A stretch of 64,000 bases of DNA from Maribellus sp. CM-23 (lineage in GTDB: Bacteria > Bacteroidota > Bacteroidia > Bacteroidales > Prolixibacteraceae): the NCBI RefSeq assembly GCF_021354595.1, contig NZ_JADWYJ010000003.1, forward strand, positions 124,001 to 188,000. The letters are read 5' to 3'. The notes below the pieces were generated by a model, which searched no databases, had not been told where the DNA came from, and saw only the letters and a list, made by a program, of their open reading frames with translations. This document shows, piece by piece, positions 16,394-26,577 of the stretch; the first letter of the stretch is position 1, and every line of letters starts with the position of its first letter. Both the position numbers and the translations under genes were made by a program.

Positions 16394-17221
16394 CTATTCT
16401 TGTTTGAAGTTTTGTAAATGCTGCTCCACGATTTTGGCAAAAACCGAGGTTTTATTTTCTTCGTCCAGCTTGTTGTAGCGTTCGCGAATGGTGGCAGTAT
16501 CGAGTATTTCTATTTCGCGGCTTAAAGCGTAAGCCTCAAAAAAATCAGAAATGCGGTGAACTTTGATGCCGTCGTTGGTCAAGGCGCCTTCGGGAGACAG
16601 TGCGCTTCTGTATTTGTCAACCACCTCTTTTTCGACCACTCCTGAATTCAGCAATTCTTTTAAAACCAGGTACCCGTTTAAGTCGGGGTGAACAATCGAT
16701 TTCAAAAACTGGATTTTCTCGTTTTCAAGATCCTGCACTTTTTCACGGTACGAAATCATCGTCAGATCACGGTCCTGGTCCGAAAGCCGGTTTTGGGTCA
16801 GCTCTTGAGAAAGATCGAAATTCTGTTTTTGCTCCTGTTGCTTGATTGCGTAGTATTTGTTGAGATCGTCCGCAACCCTGGTTCCCGAGAAATTGGGTAA
16901 GGTTTGGCTACGAAGCTGAAGTTTCAACTGGTCGCCATTGCCCAGCATGCATTCTACTCCCGGCTTTTCAGTATCTCCTACAACCAGGTAAAAAGGCTCC
17001 AGCCTTTCATCGGCATTTTCACCGGAAAAGGAGAATTTTCGGTGATCAATATAAGCCGAGTCAATCAAGGTCGTTTCGGGTATCAGCCGGTAGAGGTAAA
17101 CCACAGAGCCCGTTTCGCTTGTTCCCTTTATTTCCCAGGTTTGTTTGTTTTTTTCGCAGGACTGAAACAGTCCGGCAACTACGATCAGGCACAGAACCTG
17201 TATATATCCGAAGTGGTTCAT
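16394..17221 (-). CDS. DUF4369-like lipoprotein
   Basis: 275 residues with a lipoprotein signal (LFQSC, Cys22). The N-terminal part (about 27-120) resembles the DUF4369 beta domain that normally precedes a thioredoxin domain in TlpA-like proteins of Bacteroidota. Here the C-terminal half is a charged, probably helical region without a CxxC motif, so it cannot be a disulfide reductase. Role unknown; located in the periplasm by lipid anchor. Confidence 0.7.
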   Translation of the reverse strand: MNHFGYIQVLCLIVVAGLFQSCEKNKQTWEIKGTSETGSVVYLYRLIPETTLIDSAYIDHRKFSFSGENADERLEPFYLVVGDTEKPGVECMLGNGDQLKLQLRSQTLPNFSGTRVADDLNKYYAIKQQEQKQNFDLSQELTQNRLSDQDRDLTMISYREKVQDLENEKIQFLKSIVHPDLNGYLVLKELLNSGVVEKEVVDKYRSALSPEGALTNDGIKVHRISDFFEAYALSREIEILDTATIRERYNKLDEENKTSVFAKIVEQHLQNFKQE

Positions 17222-17369
17222 TTTTTCAGCTTTAAAGATTTCTGCCCTTTTGGGCCAATAAAGTGATGTATGAATTTTACCAAAGCAAGTTATAACTAAT
17301 TTTTTGTTTCTGCTTTTTGACGGTTTCTTTTCGCTTGGCTTGTTGTTTTTTATTAACGTAAGGGTGTAT

Positions 17370-17990
17370 TTAGCTGTCTAACGACTCTTGTTGGGGCGAT
17401 TCTTTTAGTGCTATGTTTTCGGTGCTTAGTTTCCATCCCACCGATTCGATCAACTCCCGGATTACCGAAACGGTGTCGTGGGCTTGCTGCCGGGCAATTA
17501 AAATTAAATGGCTGTTTTCAACCTTTTCACGGATAAACTCCTTTGATTTTTTGTGCATGTTATTAAGGTCGCTCTCCGAGAATTTGTTGATCAGGCCTTT
17601 CTGTATGTCGTAGTATTCCAGGTCGCTGTCGATGCTTAATATCTCCGGATCTGGGAAATTGGATAAGATCACCTGTTTGTTATGCGAATTGATTTCGATG
17701 TTGATACGGGTAAGGTCAAACCCGATCATTACCTTGGCTTTAACAATCAGCAAGGCTTTTTTCTCGGCCTGAAAGAGTTTGAAGAACAGAATCTTCTCGT
17801 CGCGGTGCGTAAATATTTCGGAAAATTCACCTTCTACGGTGATCAGTTTACAAACCTGTTTGATTTTTTCGAGTAAGAGAACCGACTGGCTGTGAAGCTG
17901 CTTTTCGGTGCGTTTGCGGTAAAAAAGGTTGGTGACAGCAATGCCTCCTGCCAGCCCGATGATCAATCCTAATAAAATAAGGGTCTCCAT
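17370..17990 (-). CDS. DUF4230 membrane-anchored protein
   Basis: 206 residues: one N-terminal membrane segment (4-23), then the DUF4230 domain with FSEIFTHRDEK, AKVMIGFDL and LSNFPDPEILSID. The family has no defined function. Acidic C-terminal tail. It lies in the minus-strand block between two lipoprotein genes with separate spacing, so operon membership is uncertain. Confidence 0.85.
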   Translation of the reverse strand: METLILLGLIIGLAGGIAVTNLFYRKRTEKQLHSQSVLLLEKIKQVCKLITVEGEFSEIFTHRDEKILFFKLFQAEKKALLIVKAKVMIGFDLTRINIEINSHNKQVILSNFPDPEILSIDSDLEYYDIQKGLINKFSESDLNNMHKKSKEFIREKVENSHLILIARQQAHDTVSVIRELIESVGWKLSTENIALKESPQQESLDS

Positions 17991-18085
17991 AAAAAGTTTT
18001 GTTTCCTCATTAAAAGTAAAACTTTTTACAGAAACCCTGCAAAATCAGCCCTGCGAAATCAGTGCCGGGTCGATACTTGTTAATT

Positions 18086-19222
18086 CTATTGCTTTTGTTC
18101 GGTTTCTTTTGTTTCCGGCGCGGACTTTGGTAAAAATGGAGCAGCCATCGTAAATACAGGCGTATCGTTAACCGATGCCGTTACATTGCAGGTAAAGGCA
18201 ATCACCAGGTCGTATTCCGGGTACATAATCAATGAACCTCCGCCTCCGGGAACTGTGCCTTGCCGACCGTAAACCAGGCGGCCATCGCGGTCGTTAAAAA
18301 TCACCCAGCCATTTGCCATCGCAGCTTCCACATTGTCGGCGATGGTTATTTTTTGAAAGGTTTTTTCGCGCACTTTACTGAAATATTCCGAATGCAGCAT
18401 TGCATTTCCAAACTTGGCAAGGTCTTCAGCATTTGAAAGGATCCCTTCGGAAGAGGCATTCTGACGCAGATCGTAGAACACGCTGTTTACCACCTGCGAG
18501 ATGAGGTTGAGCTCAAAAAAGTCGCTTCTGTTTTTGATCGTAGCCAAGGGATTATCCACCACCGTATTTTCAAGTTTCAGCGTATCGGTTAAATATTCGC
18601 TTAAAAGCTTCGGAAAGTTTTTGCCTGAAGCCTTTTCCATTACAAGCCCCAACAGGTTGTAATTATAAATGCTGGGTAGCTGGTATGCGCCGGGTTTTAT
18701 CACCAGCGGATCGTCCTTGAAGCGTTCAATGGCTTTTTCAAGCCCGATGTTTGAGCCATGCCTGTGGTGGTCGTCGGCTTCGGGCGTTTTGATTCCGGCT
18801 ACTTCATAGGCCAGTAATTTGGGGGTAATAACACCCTCTTTTTCCGGAAACTGCGGGTAATATTTTTGAATGGCCGAATCTTCGTTCAAAACTCCTTCTT
18901 CCAAGAGTTTTTGATAAACAGCATTGGTGTACAATTCCGAAAGATCGCCGATTCTGAATTTGGTTTTGCGGTTGGCCGGTACTTCCAGGTCGGTTGAGGC
19001 ATAACCCATTCCTTCGGAATAAATTAACTCCCCGTTGAGGCAAATGGCCACGCTTCCCCCGGGTATAAAATTCCTGCCCATAAAAAAAGCAGCCTCTTTT
19101 CGCGCTTCTTTTATCTCTCCTACATATTTCTTTTGGTAGTAAATGTCGGTTTTGGCCTTTTGGCAGTTGGTAAGGCCTAACATGATCAAAATTAGCAGTG
19201 CTACTTGCAGACTTTGTTTCAT
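18086..19222 (-). CDS. Beta-lactamase-fold serine-hydrolase-like lipoprotein, catalytic motifs lost
   Basis: 378 residues with a lipobox (LTNC, Cys20) and the overall layout of class C beta-lactamase/esterase family proteins. All active-site motifs are replaced: the SxxK position reads Asp93-Leu-Ser-Glu96, the YxN position reads Pro-Ser-Ile (183-185), HTG reads Arg320-Gln-Gly322 before VPGGGGS, and the HTSG element reads AYEVAG. The fold-defining context around each is kept, so this looks like a pseudoenzyme, perhaps a peptidoglycan or ligand-binding protein. A CAAAAATA (minus-strand TATTTTTG) -7 box is at 19253-19260. Confidence 0.85.
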   Translation of the reverse strand: MKQSLQVALLILIMLGLTNCQKAKTDIYYQKKYVGEIKEARKEAAFFMGRNFIPGGSVAICLNGELIYSEGMGYASTDLEVPANRKTKFRIGDLSELYTNAVYQKLLEEGVLNEDSAIQKYYPQFPEKEGVITPKLLAYEVAGIKTPEADDHHRHGSNIGLEKAIERFKDDPLVIKPGAYQLPSIYNYNLLGLVMEKASGKNFPKLLSEYLTDTLKLENTVVDNPLATIKNRSDFFELNLISQVVNSVFYDLRQNASSEGILSNAEDLAKFGNAMLHSEYFSKVREKTFQKITIADNVEAAMANGWVIFNDRDGRLVYGRQGTVPGGGGSLIMYPEYDLVIAFTCNVTASVNDTPVFTMAAPFLPKSAPETKETEQKQ

Positions 19223-19252
19223 ACCTTAAATTTTAGATTTGACAAACAGGCG

Positions 19253-19260
19253 CAAAAATA
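19253..19260 (-). promoter_or_regulatory. -7 box for the beta-lactamase-like lipoprotein
   Basis: TATTTTTG on the minus strand matches TAnnTTTG and lies 31 bases upstream of the start. No good -33 TTTG is seen. Confidence 0.4.
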
Positions 19261-19510
19261 AAGAATTATGGAAAAAGCGGAAGCGCTTAGCGTAAAAGAA
19301 TAGAGGGGGGCAGATAAATTTCTGAAGGAATCAAATCCCTGTCGTTTCAGGTTTTATTGGAGGGCTCCCAAAAAGCAAATTTCCCGAAAGTATGACAGAG
19401 AAGATTGATGTAGATTGGTTGAATATTGTCAATCCAATTAAGCTAAAACCAATTGAAAATATTTTGGTCCAAAAATATTAGCCTTGTCGATAGGGTTTAG
19501 TTTCAGTTCT

Positions 19511-20254
19511 TTAAATGAAATTATTTTTATTGAGCAGGTTAAAGAAAGCCACTTTGTAAGTGCTGCTTACCGGTATGAGTTTGTTACGGATTTTAATCGC
19601 ATTGTTTTCAATGTAGTCGATTTTATCAAGCGCAATGATGTAGGATTTATGAACCCGCACAAATTTTTGCGGATCGAGAAGTTCCTGCATTTTTTTGAAA
19701 TTCAGCAAGGTCATAATTTTGCTGTCTTCGGTGTGGATTTGCAAATAATCGCGTTGTCCTTCAATGTACAGGATCTTATTAAAATACACCTTTACGGTTT
19801 TGTTGCCCGATTTGATAAAAGTATACTCCGACTGGTCGTTGGGACTAAGGTTTTGAGCAGGGACTGTCTGCGTAACCTGCCGTAGGTTCTGGTCTTTCAG
19901 AAAACGCGCATATACTTTTTCCACTGCCTTTACAAAACGATCAAAAGGGATGGGTTTTAAGAGGTAATCCACCACATCAAGTTCATATGCTTTTAGTGCA
20001 TATTCGTTGTAGGCGGTTGTCAGGATAACGTAAGGCGGATCTTTGATGGTTTCGAGCAGCTGGATACCAGTAAATTCGTCCATCTGAATGTCCAGAAAAA
20101 TCAGGTCGATTTTGTTTTCCCGTAAAAAAGAAAAGGTGGAAAGTGCATTGTCGAACGTTCCCAGAAGATTCAGGTAATCGATCTTCTCTGCAAATCGTTG
20201 TATCTTTTTTAGCGCCAGCAACTCATCGTCAACGGCAATGCAATTCATTTTCAT
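19511..20254 (-). CDS. LytTR-family response regulator
   Basis: 247 residues: receiver domain (1-120, Asp55 in FLDIQMDEF, then DYLLKPI) and LytTR DNA-binding domain (about 140-240, FVRVHKSYIIAL). It overlaps the upstream kinase gene by 4 bases (20251-20254), so they form a two-component pair. LytTR proteins bind direct repeats; no target is obvious beside it. Confidence 0.94.
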   Translation of the reverse strand: MKMNCIAVDDELLALKKIQRFAEKIDYLNLLGTFDNALSTFSFLRENKIDLIFLDIQMDEFTGIQLLETIKDPPYVILTTAYNEYALKAYELDVVDYLLKPIPFDRFVKAVEKVYARFLKDQNLRQVTQTVPAQNLSPNDQSEYTFIKSGNKTVKVYFNKILYIEGQRDYLQIHTEDSKIMTLLNFKKMQELLDPQKFVRVHKSYIIALDKIDYIENNAIKIRNKLIPVSSTYKVAFFNLLNKNNFI

Positions 20255-21282
20255 TTCAGCATACGTTTAAAAGGAACCTTGATATATACGTCAAATTTAT
20301 CCATATTCCGGTTGATATCAAAAGTGTAATTGTTGCCGTGCAGGAGTTTCAAGCGTTTTTCAACGTTTTTCAACCCGGTGCCCGAGCCACTGTCCGGAAG
20401 TTTAAAATCGTTTCTTTTTACATAATTACTGGTAAATAGCTCAATGCACTCGTCGTCAATTTTGAACTCAATTTCGATACCCGGAGCAGGAGACTGTTTG
20501 TTGCAATGCTTTACTGCATTTTCGATAATCGGGATAAAAAGCAGGGGAGGGACTTCCTTCCCAACGGTGGTTCCTTGAAGCTCGAAACGCACAAAATCGG
20601 TGGAGCTAAAACTCAGTTGTGCCAGTTCGAGGTAGTCATGAATGTATTCCATCTCCTTTTCCAGGTTTACCTCTTCGCGGGTCGATTCCTGCAGCATGTA
20701 CCGCATGATTTTGGAAAGCAGTACAATGGCGTTGGAGGCTTTTTCCCGGTCTTCAAAAATAAGCGAATCGATGTTGTTCAAAACATTAAACAGAAAATGA
20801 GGATTTACCTGCGAACGTAAAATTCCCAGTTCCGATTGAACTGTTTTTCGTTCCAGTTCTGACTTTGTTAACTGAATATTGTATGAATAGCTAAAAAGCT
20901 TTAAGGCAGTGGCTGTTCCGATAATCATGAAATTATTGAGCAGCGCGTAAAACAATTCGGTTTGTAAAGGGCGTCGCATCACCCAAAAACCCAGCGCCGG
21001 TTGTATGTTGTATTTTATGTATTGCGAAATCAGTATGTTGAGAACAATAACAGCTACGGTTCCCAGGAAATAAATAAAGAGTTTTCTTTTTTTGAATACG
21101 TATCTTGGAATCAGGAATTCAATCACAAAATAAACCCCGATAATGTCTACCGGAATGTAAATGAGATTGATAAAAGCCTCCATTACAAACCCGTACGAAA
21201 GCAGGTAGGGTATGGTGTAAAACGTAAATATCGCTATCCAAAACAGGATATGATTCAGTACTCTGTACTTAAAGATCTTCAT
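20251..21282 (-). CDS. LytS/YpdA-type sensor histidine kinase
   Basis: 343 residues with four membrane segments (about 10-30, 38-58, 68-90, 108-130), no extracellular domain of size, then a His_kinase domain with QVNPHFLFN (His162) and a HATPase domain (GSGTGLKNVEKRL). It phosphorylates the response regulator encoded next to it. The signal is unknown. Confidence 0.93.
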   Translation of the reverse strand: MKIFKYRVLNHILFWIAIFTFYTIPYLLSYGFVMEAFINLIYIPVDIIGVYFVIEFLIPRYVFKKRKLFIYFLGTVAVIVLNILISQYIKYNIQPALGFWVMRRPLQTELFYALLNNFMIIGTATALKLFSYSYNIQLTKSELERKTVQSELGILRSQVNPHFLFNVLNNIDSLIFEDREKASNAIVLLSKIMRYMLQESTREEVNLEKEMEYIHDYLELAQLSFSSTDFVRFELQGTTVGKEVPPLLFIPIIENAVKHCNKQSPAPGIEIEFKIDDECIELFTSNYVKRNDFKLPDSGSGTGLKNVEKRLKLLHGNNYTFDINRNMDKFDVYIKVPFKRMLK

Positions 21283-21519
21283 TGCAGTTTTTCGTTTGGT
21301 GGAAATGCAGCCAATTCTGACCAGCTGTGTCGTAAACCCTTGGCTTTGTTTCCACTCTTTTATGCAATTGTACGTTAATTATTTGAATAAAATGCTGAGT
21401 ATCTGCCAACAAGGAGTAAATTTCGTCCAAAAACCGTTGGTAGATCAAAGTTGCATTTGACCGATAGAAATAAGCCGTTGACAGATGAAATTACATGTTT
21501 TGTAGAAAAAACACTGTTT

Positions 21520-22752
21520 TTAACTGGTCAACGCCACATTGGTTTCTTCGTTTTCCGACCGGGCCACGGTAACTGCACCGCAACTGTCGCTCCAAACGTT
21601 AATGGTAGTGCGCATCATATCGAGCGGGAGGTCTACGGCCAGTATCAGTCCTATTCCTTCGAGTGGCAAGCCGGCAGCGGTAAGAATGACGGTAAGCATT
21701 ACAAGCCCCGCCATCGGGATTCCGGCTGCTCCGATCGATGCCAACAATGCTGTTACTACAATCAGAAGTTGTTCTACGAACGAAAGGTCAATCCCGTAAA
21801 CCTGGGCGATAAACATGGCCGCCACGCACTCGTACAACGCGGTTCCGTCCATATTTACGGTGGCGCCAAGAGGTAAGGTAAAACTGGTAATCTTATTGGA
21901 TACGCCGCTTTTGTGCTCAACGGCTTCCATGCTCAGTGGCAGTGTGGCACTTGATGAGGCAGTTGAAAAGGCTGTCAGAAGGGGAGTAGCCATGTTTTTC
22001 AGGTGCAGAAAAGGCTTTGCCTTGGCAATAAAACGCACAATTAGCGGAAGCGTAACAAAGGCGTGAATAGCCAGAGCCAAAACCACGGTTAGCATATAAA
22101 CGGCCATACCGCCGGCAATGTCGGCCAGGTTTTCAGCATTGCGGGCCACTTCGCGCGAAACAATTCCAAAAATTCCCAGCGGAGTAAACTGGATGATGAA
22201 CATGGTCATTTTCATCATCACTTCAAACACGGCTTCAAAAAATGTGGTCAGGTTTTCTTTGTATTTGTCGTTTACCTTTGTGATGAAAACACCGAAAATA
22301 ATGGCAAAGAAAATAATGGGAAGAATGTCTCCCTTGGCCATCGATTCAAAAATATTGGCCGGGACAATGCGCATTAAAATATCGTTTACCGAACCGGCTT
22401 TTTCACTCAAATCCTCTACAGTCTGGCTAAACCCCATTTCGATGCCCACTCCCGGCCTGATTACATTCACCAGTATCAAACCGGTAAAAATGGCCAGTGT
22501 ACTTGTGGAAACATAGTACAGTATGGTTTTTCCGCCAAGCCTCCCCAGGTTTTTCCCATTTCCCATGCTTGTTACCCCGGAGATAATGGAGCTAAGGATT
22601 AATGGAACGATCACCATTTTTAGTGCCGTCAGAAATATGTCTCCCATCCAGGCGGTATATTTGATGCCTTCGGGCACATAGTAGCCAAAAAGTACGGATA
22701 ATACCAGTGCGATAAGGATTTGCCAATGGAGTTTGATCTTCGGTAACTTCAT
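21520..22752 (-). CDS. Dicarboxylate/glutamate:cation symporter (DAACS family)
   Basis: 410 residues, multi-pass inner-membrane carrier of the GltP/GltT/DctA family. Signature elements: SSSATLP in the first hairpin loop, NMDGT in TM7 and the binding-site helix DLPLDMMRTTINVWSDS in TM8. The Asp and Arg arrangement in the last is of the acidic amino acid or C4-dicarboxylate type; which is carried is not certain. Single gene with its own spacing on both sides. Confidence 0.93.
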   Translation of the reverse strand: MKLPKIKLHWQILIALVLSVLFGYYVPEGIKYTAWMGDIFLTALKMVIVPLILSSIISGVTSMGNGKNLGRLGGKTILYYVSTSTLAIFTGLILVNVIRPGVGIEMGFSQTVEDLSEKAGSVNDILMRIVPANIFESMAKGDILPIIFFAIIFGVFITKVNDKYKENLTTFFEAVFEVMMKMTMFIIQFTPLGIFGIVSREVARNAENLADIAGGMAVYMLTVVLALAIHAFVTLPLIVRFIAKAKPFLHLKNMATPLLTAFSTASSSATLPLSMEAVEHKSGVSNKITSFTLPLGATVNMDGTALYECVAAMFIAQVYGIDLSFVEQLLIVVTALLASIGAAGIPMAGLVMLTVILTAAGLPLEGIGLILAVDLPLDMMRTTINVWSDSCGAVTVARSENEETNVALTS

Positions 22753-22839
22753 AGTAGTGGTTTCAGTTTTGCTTTTTTCAGAGCCACTAAAGTATCTTTT
22801 TTAGCCGATTTGACAAAGTTCTTTTATTTGGGATTAATA

Positions 22840-22881
22840 AAATAAAAATGGTGAACATCTTATTGAAAGACATCCACCATT
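22840..22881 (-). terminator. Terminator of the acyl-CoA carboxylase operon
   Basis: On the minus strand, AATGGTG (complement of 22875-22881) pairs with CACCATT (complement of 22847-22853), followed by T5-A-T4. It lies 50 bases after the carboxyltransferase stop. Confidence 0.55.
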
Positions 22882-22930
22882 GCTATCCATTTTACTTGTT
22901 TGAAGCAAATTTGTTCAAACCTTATACCTG

Positions 22931-24466
22931 TTACAACGGAATATTACCGTGCTTTTTGGGCGGGTTCGATTTCCGTTTGTTCTGTGTCATATCCAGTGCA
23001 TCGATGATTTTTCTCCGGGTATCTTTCGGGTGAATGATTTCATCGATATAACCGAGTGATGCGGCTTTGTAAGGATTGGCGAATTTATCGCGGTATTCCT
23101 GAACTGCCTGTGCTTTTTCTTCCTCGTTCATTACATTCCGGTGAATGATGTTGATGGCACCTTCGGGGCCCATTACCGCAATTTCGGCGGTGGGGTATGC
23201 CAGGTTTACATCGGCGCCAATGTGTTTGCTCGACATTACATCGTACGCACCGCCATAGGCTTTCCGGGTGATGATGGTGATTTTCGGAACGGTAGCTTCA
23301 GAAAAAGCATACAATAATTTTGCTCCGTGCTTGATAATACCGCCAAATTCCTGGCTGGTTCCGGGCAAGAAACCGGGAACATCAACAAAGGTTACCAGCG
23401 GAAGATTGAATGCATCGCAAAAACGAACAAAGCGCGCTGCTTTTACCGACGAGTTGATGTCGAGAACGCCTGCCAAATGCCCTGGCTGGTTGGCAACCAC
23501 TCCAACGGGTTTCCCGCCAAAGCGTGCAAATCCGACAATAATATTTTGTGCGTATTGCGGTTGTACTTCCAGAAAGTGTTTGTTGTCAATCACCGTCTGG
23601 ATAATTTCGTGCATATCGTAAGGCTTGTTCGGGTCGGCCGGAACTATTTCCTGAAGATGTTCATCTACCCGGTCCGTTGGATCCATGGTCGGTTTTACCG
23701 GCGGGTCTTCGAGGTTATTGGACGGCAGGAAGCTCAGCAGTTCACGAATCATCATTAAGGTCTGATCTTCGTCGTTTCCGTTAAAATGTGCCACGCCGCT
23801 TTTGGTGTTGTGCGTATGTGCTCCGCCAAGTTCTTCTTTTGTTACGTCTTCGTGTGTAACGGTTTTTATAACCTCGGGACCGGTCACAAACATGTGGCTT
23901 TTTTCATTTACCATAAAAATGAAATCGGTAAGCGCAGGTGAGTAAACGGCACCTCCGGCACAAGGACCTAAAATGGCTGAAATTTGTGGAATGACGCCCG
24001 AAGCGATCACATTGTTGTAAAAAATATCGGCATAGCCAGCCAGACTTTCAACACCTTCCTGGATGCGGGCACCGCCTGAGTCGTTCAGGCCAATGATCGG
24101 TGCTCCCATTTTGAGGGCCAGTTCCTGGATCTTTACAATTTTGTCGGCGTTGGCACGACTAAGTGAACCTCCGAAAACGGTAAAATCCTGTGCAAATACA
24201 TACACCAGGCGGCCGTTAACTTTTCCATAACCCGAGATCAGACCGTCACCCAGTATCTTTTTGGTTTCCATCCCGAAATCGTAGTTTCGGTGGGTCATTA
24301 ATTTGTCGATTTCATTAAAAGTCCCGGGGTCGAGCAATTGCTGAATTCTTTCGCGGGCGGTTTTCTTGCCGGATGCATGTTGTTTTTCAATGCGGTCCTG
24401 GCCACCACCTAATTCGGCCTGCTGGTTAAACGTTTCGAGCTGTTCGTATTTTTCCTTTAAATTCAT
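22931..24466 (-). CDS. Acyl-CoA carboxylase carboxyltransferase subunit (propionyl-CoA carboxylase beta type)
   Basis: 511 residues, fused N- and C-terminal crotonase-like carboxyltransferase halves. [14 protein letters not shown], the oxyanion region [10 protein letters not shown] (about 130) and [13 protein letters not shown] are typical of PCC-beta/methylmalonyl-CoA decarboxylase alpha proteins. It moves carboxyl from biotin to an acyl-CoA, most likely propionyl-CoA, feeding the methylmalonyl-CoA route. It is the third gene of a minus-strand operon behind the biotin carboxylase and biotin carrier genes. Confidence 0.93.
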   Translation of the reverse strand: MNLKEKYEQLETFNQQAELGGGQDRIEKQHASGKKTARERIQQLLDPGTFNEIDKLMTHRNYDFGMETKKILGDGLISGYGKVNGRLVYVFAQDFTVFGGSLSRANADKIVKIQELALKMGAPIIGLNDSGGARIQEGVESLAGYADIFYNNVIASGVIPQISAILGPCAGGAVYSPALTDFIFMVNEKSHMFVTGPEVIKTVTHEDVTKEELGGAHTHNTKSGVAHFNGNDEDQTLMMIRELLSFLPSNNLEDPPVKPTMDPTDRVDEHLQEIVPADPNKPYDMHEIIQTVIDNKHFLEVQPQYAQNIIVGFARFGGKPVGVVANQPGHLAGVLDINSSVKAARFVRFCDAFNLPLVTFVDVPGFLPGTSQEFGGIIKHGAKLLYAFSEATVPKITIITRKAYGGAYDVMSSKHIGADVNLAYPTAEIAVMGPEGAINIIHRNVMNEEEKAQAVQEYRDKFANPYKAASLGYIDEIIHPKDTRRKIIDALDMTQNKRKSNPPKKHGNIPL

Positions 24467-24552
24467 CTCTTGTAATTTGTCTTTTGGTTAGGCAGCGTAA
24501 CTTTTTCGCACTCGTTGTTGTGGTTTGTTACGGCTACTTTCAATGTTTGATT

Positions 24553-25062
24553 TTACTCCAATTCAATTAAAACCTGGTTGCTGTCAACTGTGTCGTCAGC
24601 TTTTACAAAAACTTTTTTTACGATGCCGTCTTTGGGAGCCTTGTATTCGCTTTCCATTTTCATGGCCGAAATAATCAATACGGTTTCTCCCTTTTGTACC
24701 GGGTCGCCTTCTGATACCAGCACTTTAACCACCTTGCCCGGCATGGGCGAGGTAATTTTACTTTCAGCAGCCGCCGTTCCGTTTGCATTTCGGTTTTGCA
24801 GGTAACGGGCTTCGGCATCAATCACTTCCACGTCGTATGTTTCATACAGCGTGTAGGCCGTGTATTTTTTAGGAGCTCCTGACGGAACCAGTTCAATGTC
24901 GTAAGAGTGGCCGCTTTCGAGAATGGAAAAAGTCCCGTCAGCAGTGTGCATCAGGTCAACTTCGTATTTTTTGCCATCCACTTCCACTTCCAGGATGTTG
25001 CCATCTTGTTTGAGCAAATTAACCCAGGCAACTCTGTCGCCTATTTTTATTTCTACTGCCAT
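24553..25062 (-). CDS. Biotin carboxyl carrier protein (acetyl-CoA/propionyl-CoA carboxylase type)
   Basis: 169 residues. The C-terminal biotinyl domain (about 100-169) has the biotinylation motif SAMKMES with Lys135. The N-terminal 90 residues form the adaptor domain seen in Bacteroidota three-subunit carboxylases. Ten bases separate it from the biotin carboxylase gene upstream. Confidence 0.93.
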   Translation of the reverse strand: MAVEIKIGDRVAWVNLLKQDGNILEVEVDGKKYEVDLMHTADGTFSILESGHSYDIELVPSGAPKKYTAYTLYETYDVEVIDAEARYLQNRNANGTAAAESKITSPMPGKVVKVLVSEGDPVQKGETVLIISAMKMESEYKAPKDGIVKKVFVKADDTVDSNQVLIELE

Positions 25063-25071
25063 ATTCAGAAC

Positions 25072-26577
25072 TTAAAAATGATTTACATAAGGAATTTTTT
25101 TCCAGCGACTCTGGGCCGGAGTAAATTCTTTTTGATTGGTAGAGACTGACGATAATTTATCCAGGTAGTCGATAAAAGCGGCGATAATAACCATGTCAAC
25201 CGGATCTTCGGTGTGGTCTTTGCCCATTAACTGCTCCTGGTTTTTTTCGATGAAATGGGTATCGTAATTCCCCTGGATGAAATTTTCATTTTTCATCACC
25301 CGTTCCAGCATTTTTATCGAAGTTTTTACCCCGGTGATTTTGTATTCGTACAAGGCCCGGCGCATTCTGCCAATGGCTTCGTCACGGGTTTTGCCCCAAA
25401 CGATCAGTTTCGAGATCATCGGGTCGTAATAGATCGGAATTTCGTAACCTTCGTAAACATAGCCATCGGTACGTACTCCCAGCCCCAGCGGATCGGAGAT
25501 TTTGTACACTTTCCCGGCACTTGGCATAAAATTATTGTCAGGATCTTCAGCATAAACACGGCATTCGATGGCATGTCCAAGCTGTCTCAGGTCTTCTTGT
25601 GCAAAATCAAGTTGTTGACCTTCAGCAACGTAAATCTGTTGTTTTACCAGGTCGATTCCCGTAACGCGTTCGGTAATGGGGTGTTCTACCTGCAGGCGTG
25701 TGTTCATTTCAAGGAAATAGTAGTTCAGGTTGTTGTCCACCAAAAACTCGATGGTTCCTGCACCTACATAATTTACGGCCTGCGCTGCCTCAACGGCGGC
25801 TTTCCCCATTTCTTCCCTTAATTCGGGAGTCATTAACGGAGAAGGTGTTTCCTCGATCATTTTCTGATGGCGCCGTTGCACCGAACACTCTCTTTCAAAT
25901 AAATGAACAGTGTTTCCGTGCTGATCGGCAAGGATCTGGAATTCGATGTGATGCGGCGAGGTAATATATTTTTCGATGTAAACGGCATCGTCGCCAAAAG
26001 CTGCTTTGGCTTCGGAGCGGGCAGCACGAACCGACGAGACTACGTCGGCTTCGCTTTTTACGAGTCGCATCCCTTTTCCTCCACCTCCGGCTGATGCTTT
26101 AATCATTACCGGAAGTCCTATTTCCTTGATGATCTCCAAGGCTTCCTGCTCCGATTTGATCTCACCTTCGGTTCCCGGAACAACGGGTATTCCGGCTTTT
26201 ATCATGGCATCGCGTGCCTGTATTTTATCGCCCATCTGTACAATTACTTCAGGCGAAGGCCCAATAAAAATAATACCTTCCACCGCACATCTGCGGGCAA
26301 AAGCTGCGTTTTCCGACAGGAACCCGTAACCCGGATGTATGGCATCGGCTTTACTTTTCTTGGCGACCTCAATAATCTTTTCAATGTTGAGATAACTTTC
26401 TGATGAAGGGGCTTTCCCTACATAATAGGCTTCGTGTGCGTAACGAACGTGAAGAGATGTTCTGTCTGCTTCCGAGTAAATGGCCACAGTTTCAATATCC
26501 AACTCACGGCAGGTGCGCATAACACGAATCGCAATTTCCCCCCTGTTTGCGATCAGAATCTTTTTGATTTTATTCAT
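25072..26577 (-). CDS. Biotin carboxylase subunit of acyl-CoA carboxylase
   Basis: 501 residues from ATG 26577 (MNKIKKILIANRGEIAIRV), the family's normal N-terminus; the frame extends to a TTG at 26589 but that start is unlikely. ATP-grasp biotin carboxylase with GGGGKGMR (about 160), EMNTRLQVEHPITE and the biotin-carboxylating core. It carboxylates the biotin carrier using ATP and bicarbonate. First gene of the three-gene operon. Its promoter must lie within 26578-26800; no clear TAnnTTTG was found on the minus strand. Confidence 0.93.
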   Translation of the reverse strand: MNKIKKILIANRGEIAIRVMRTCRELDIETVAIYSEADRTSLHVRYAHEAYYVGKAPSSESYLNIEKIIEVAKKSKADAIHPGYGFLSENAAFARRCAVEGIIFIGPSPEVIVQMGDKIQARDAMIKAGIPVVPGTEGEIKSEQEALEIIKEIGLPVMIKASAGGGGKGMRLVKSEADVVSSVRAARSEAKAAFGDDAVYIEKYITSPHHIEFQILADQHGNTVHLFERECSVQRRHQKMIEETPSPLMTPELREEMGKAAVEAAQAVNYVGAGTIEFLVDNNLNYYFLEMNTRLQVEHPITERVTGIDLVKQQIYVAEGQQLDFAQEDLRQLGHAIECRVYAEDPDNNFMPSAGKVYKISDPLGLGVRTDGYVYEGYEIPIYYDPMISKLIVWGKTRDEAIGRMRRALYEYKITGVKTSIKMLERVMKNENFIQGNYDTHFIEKNQEQLMGKDHTEDPVDMVIIAAFIDYLDKLSSVSTNQKEFTPAQSRWKKIPYVNHF

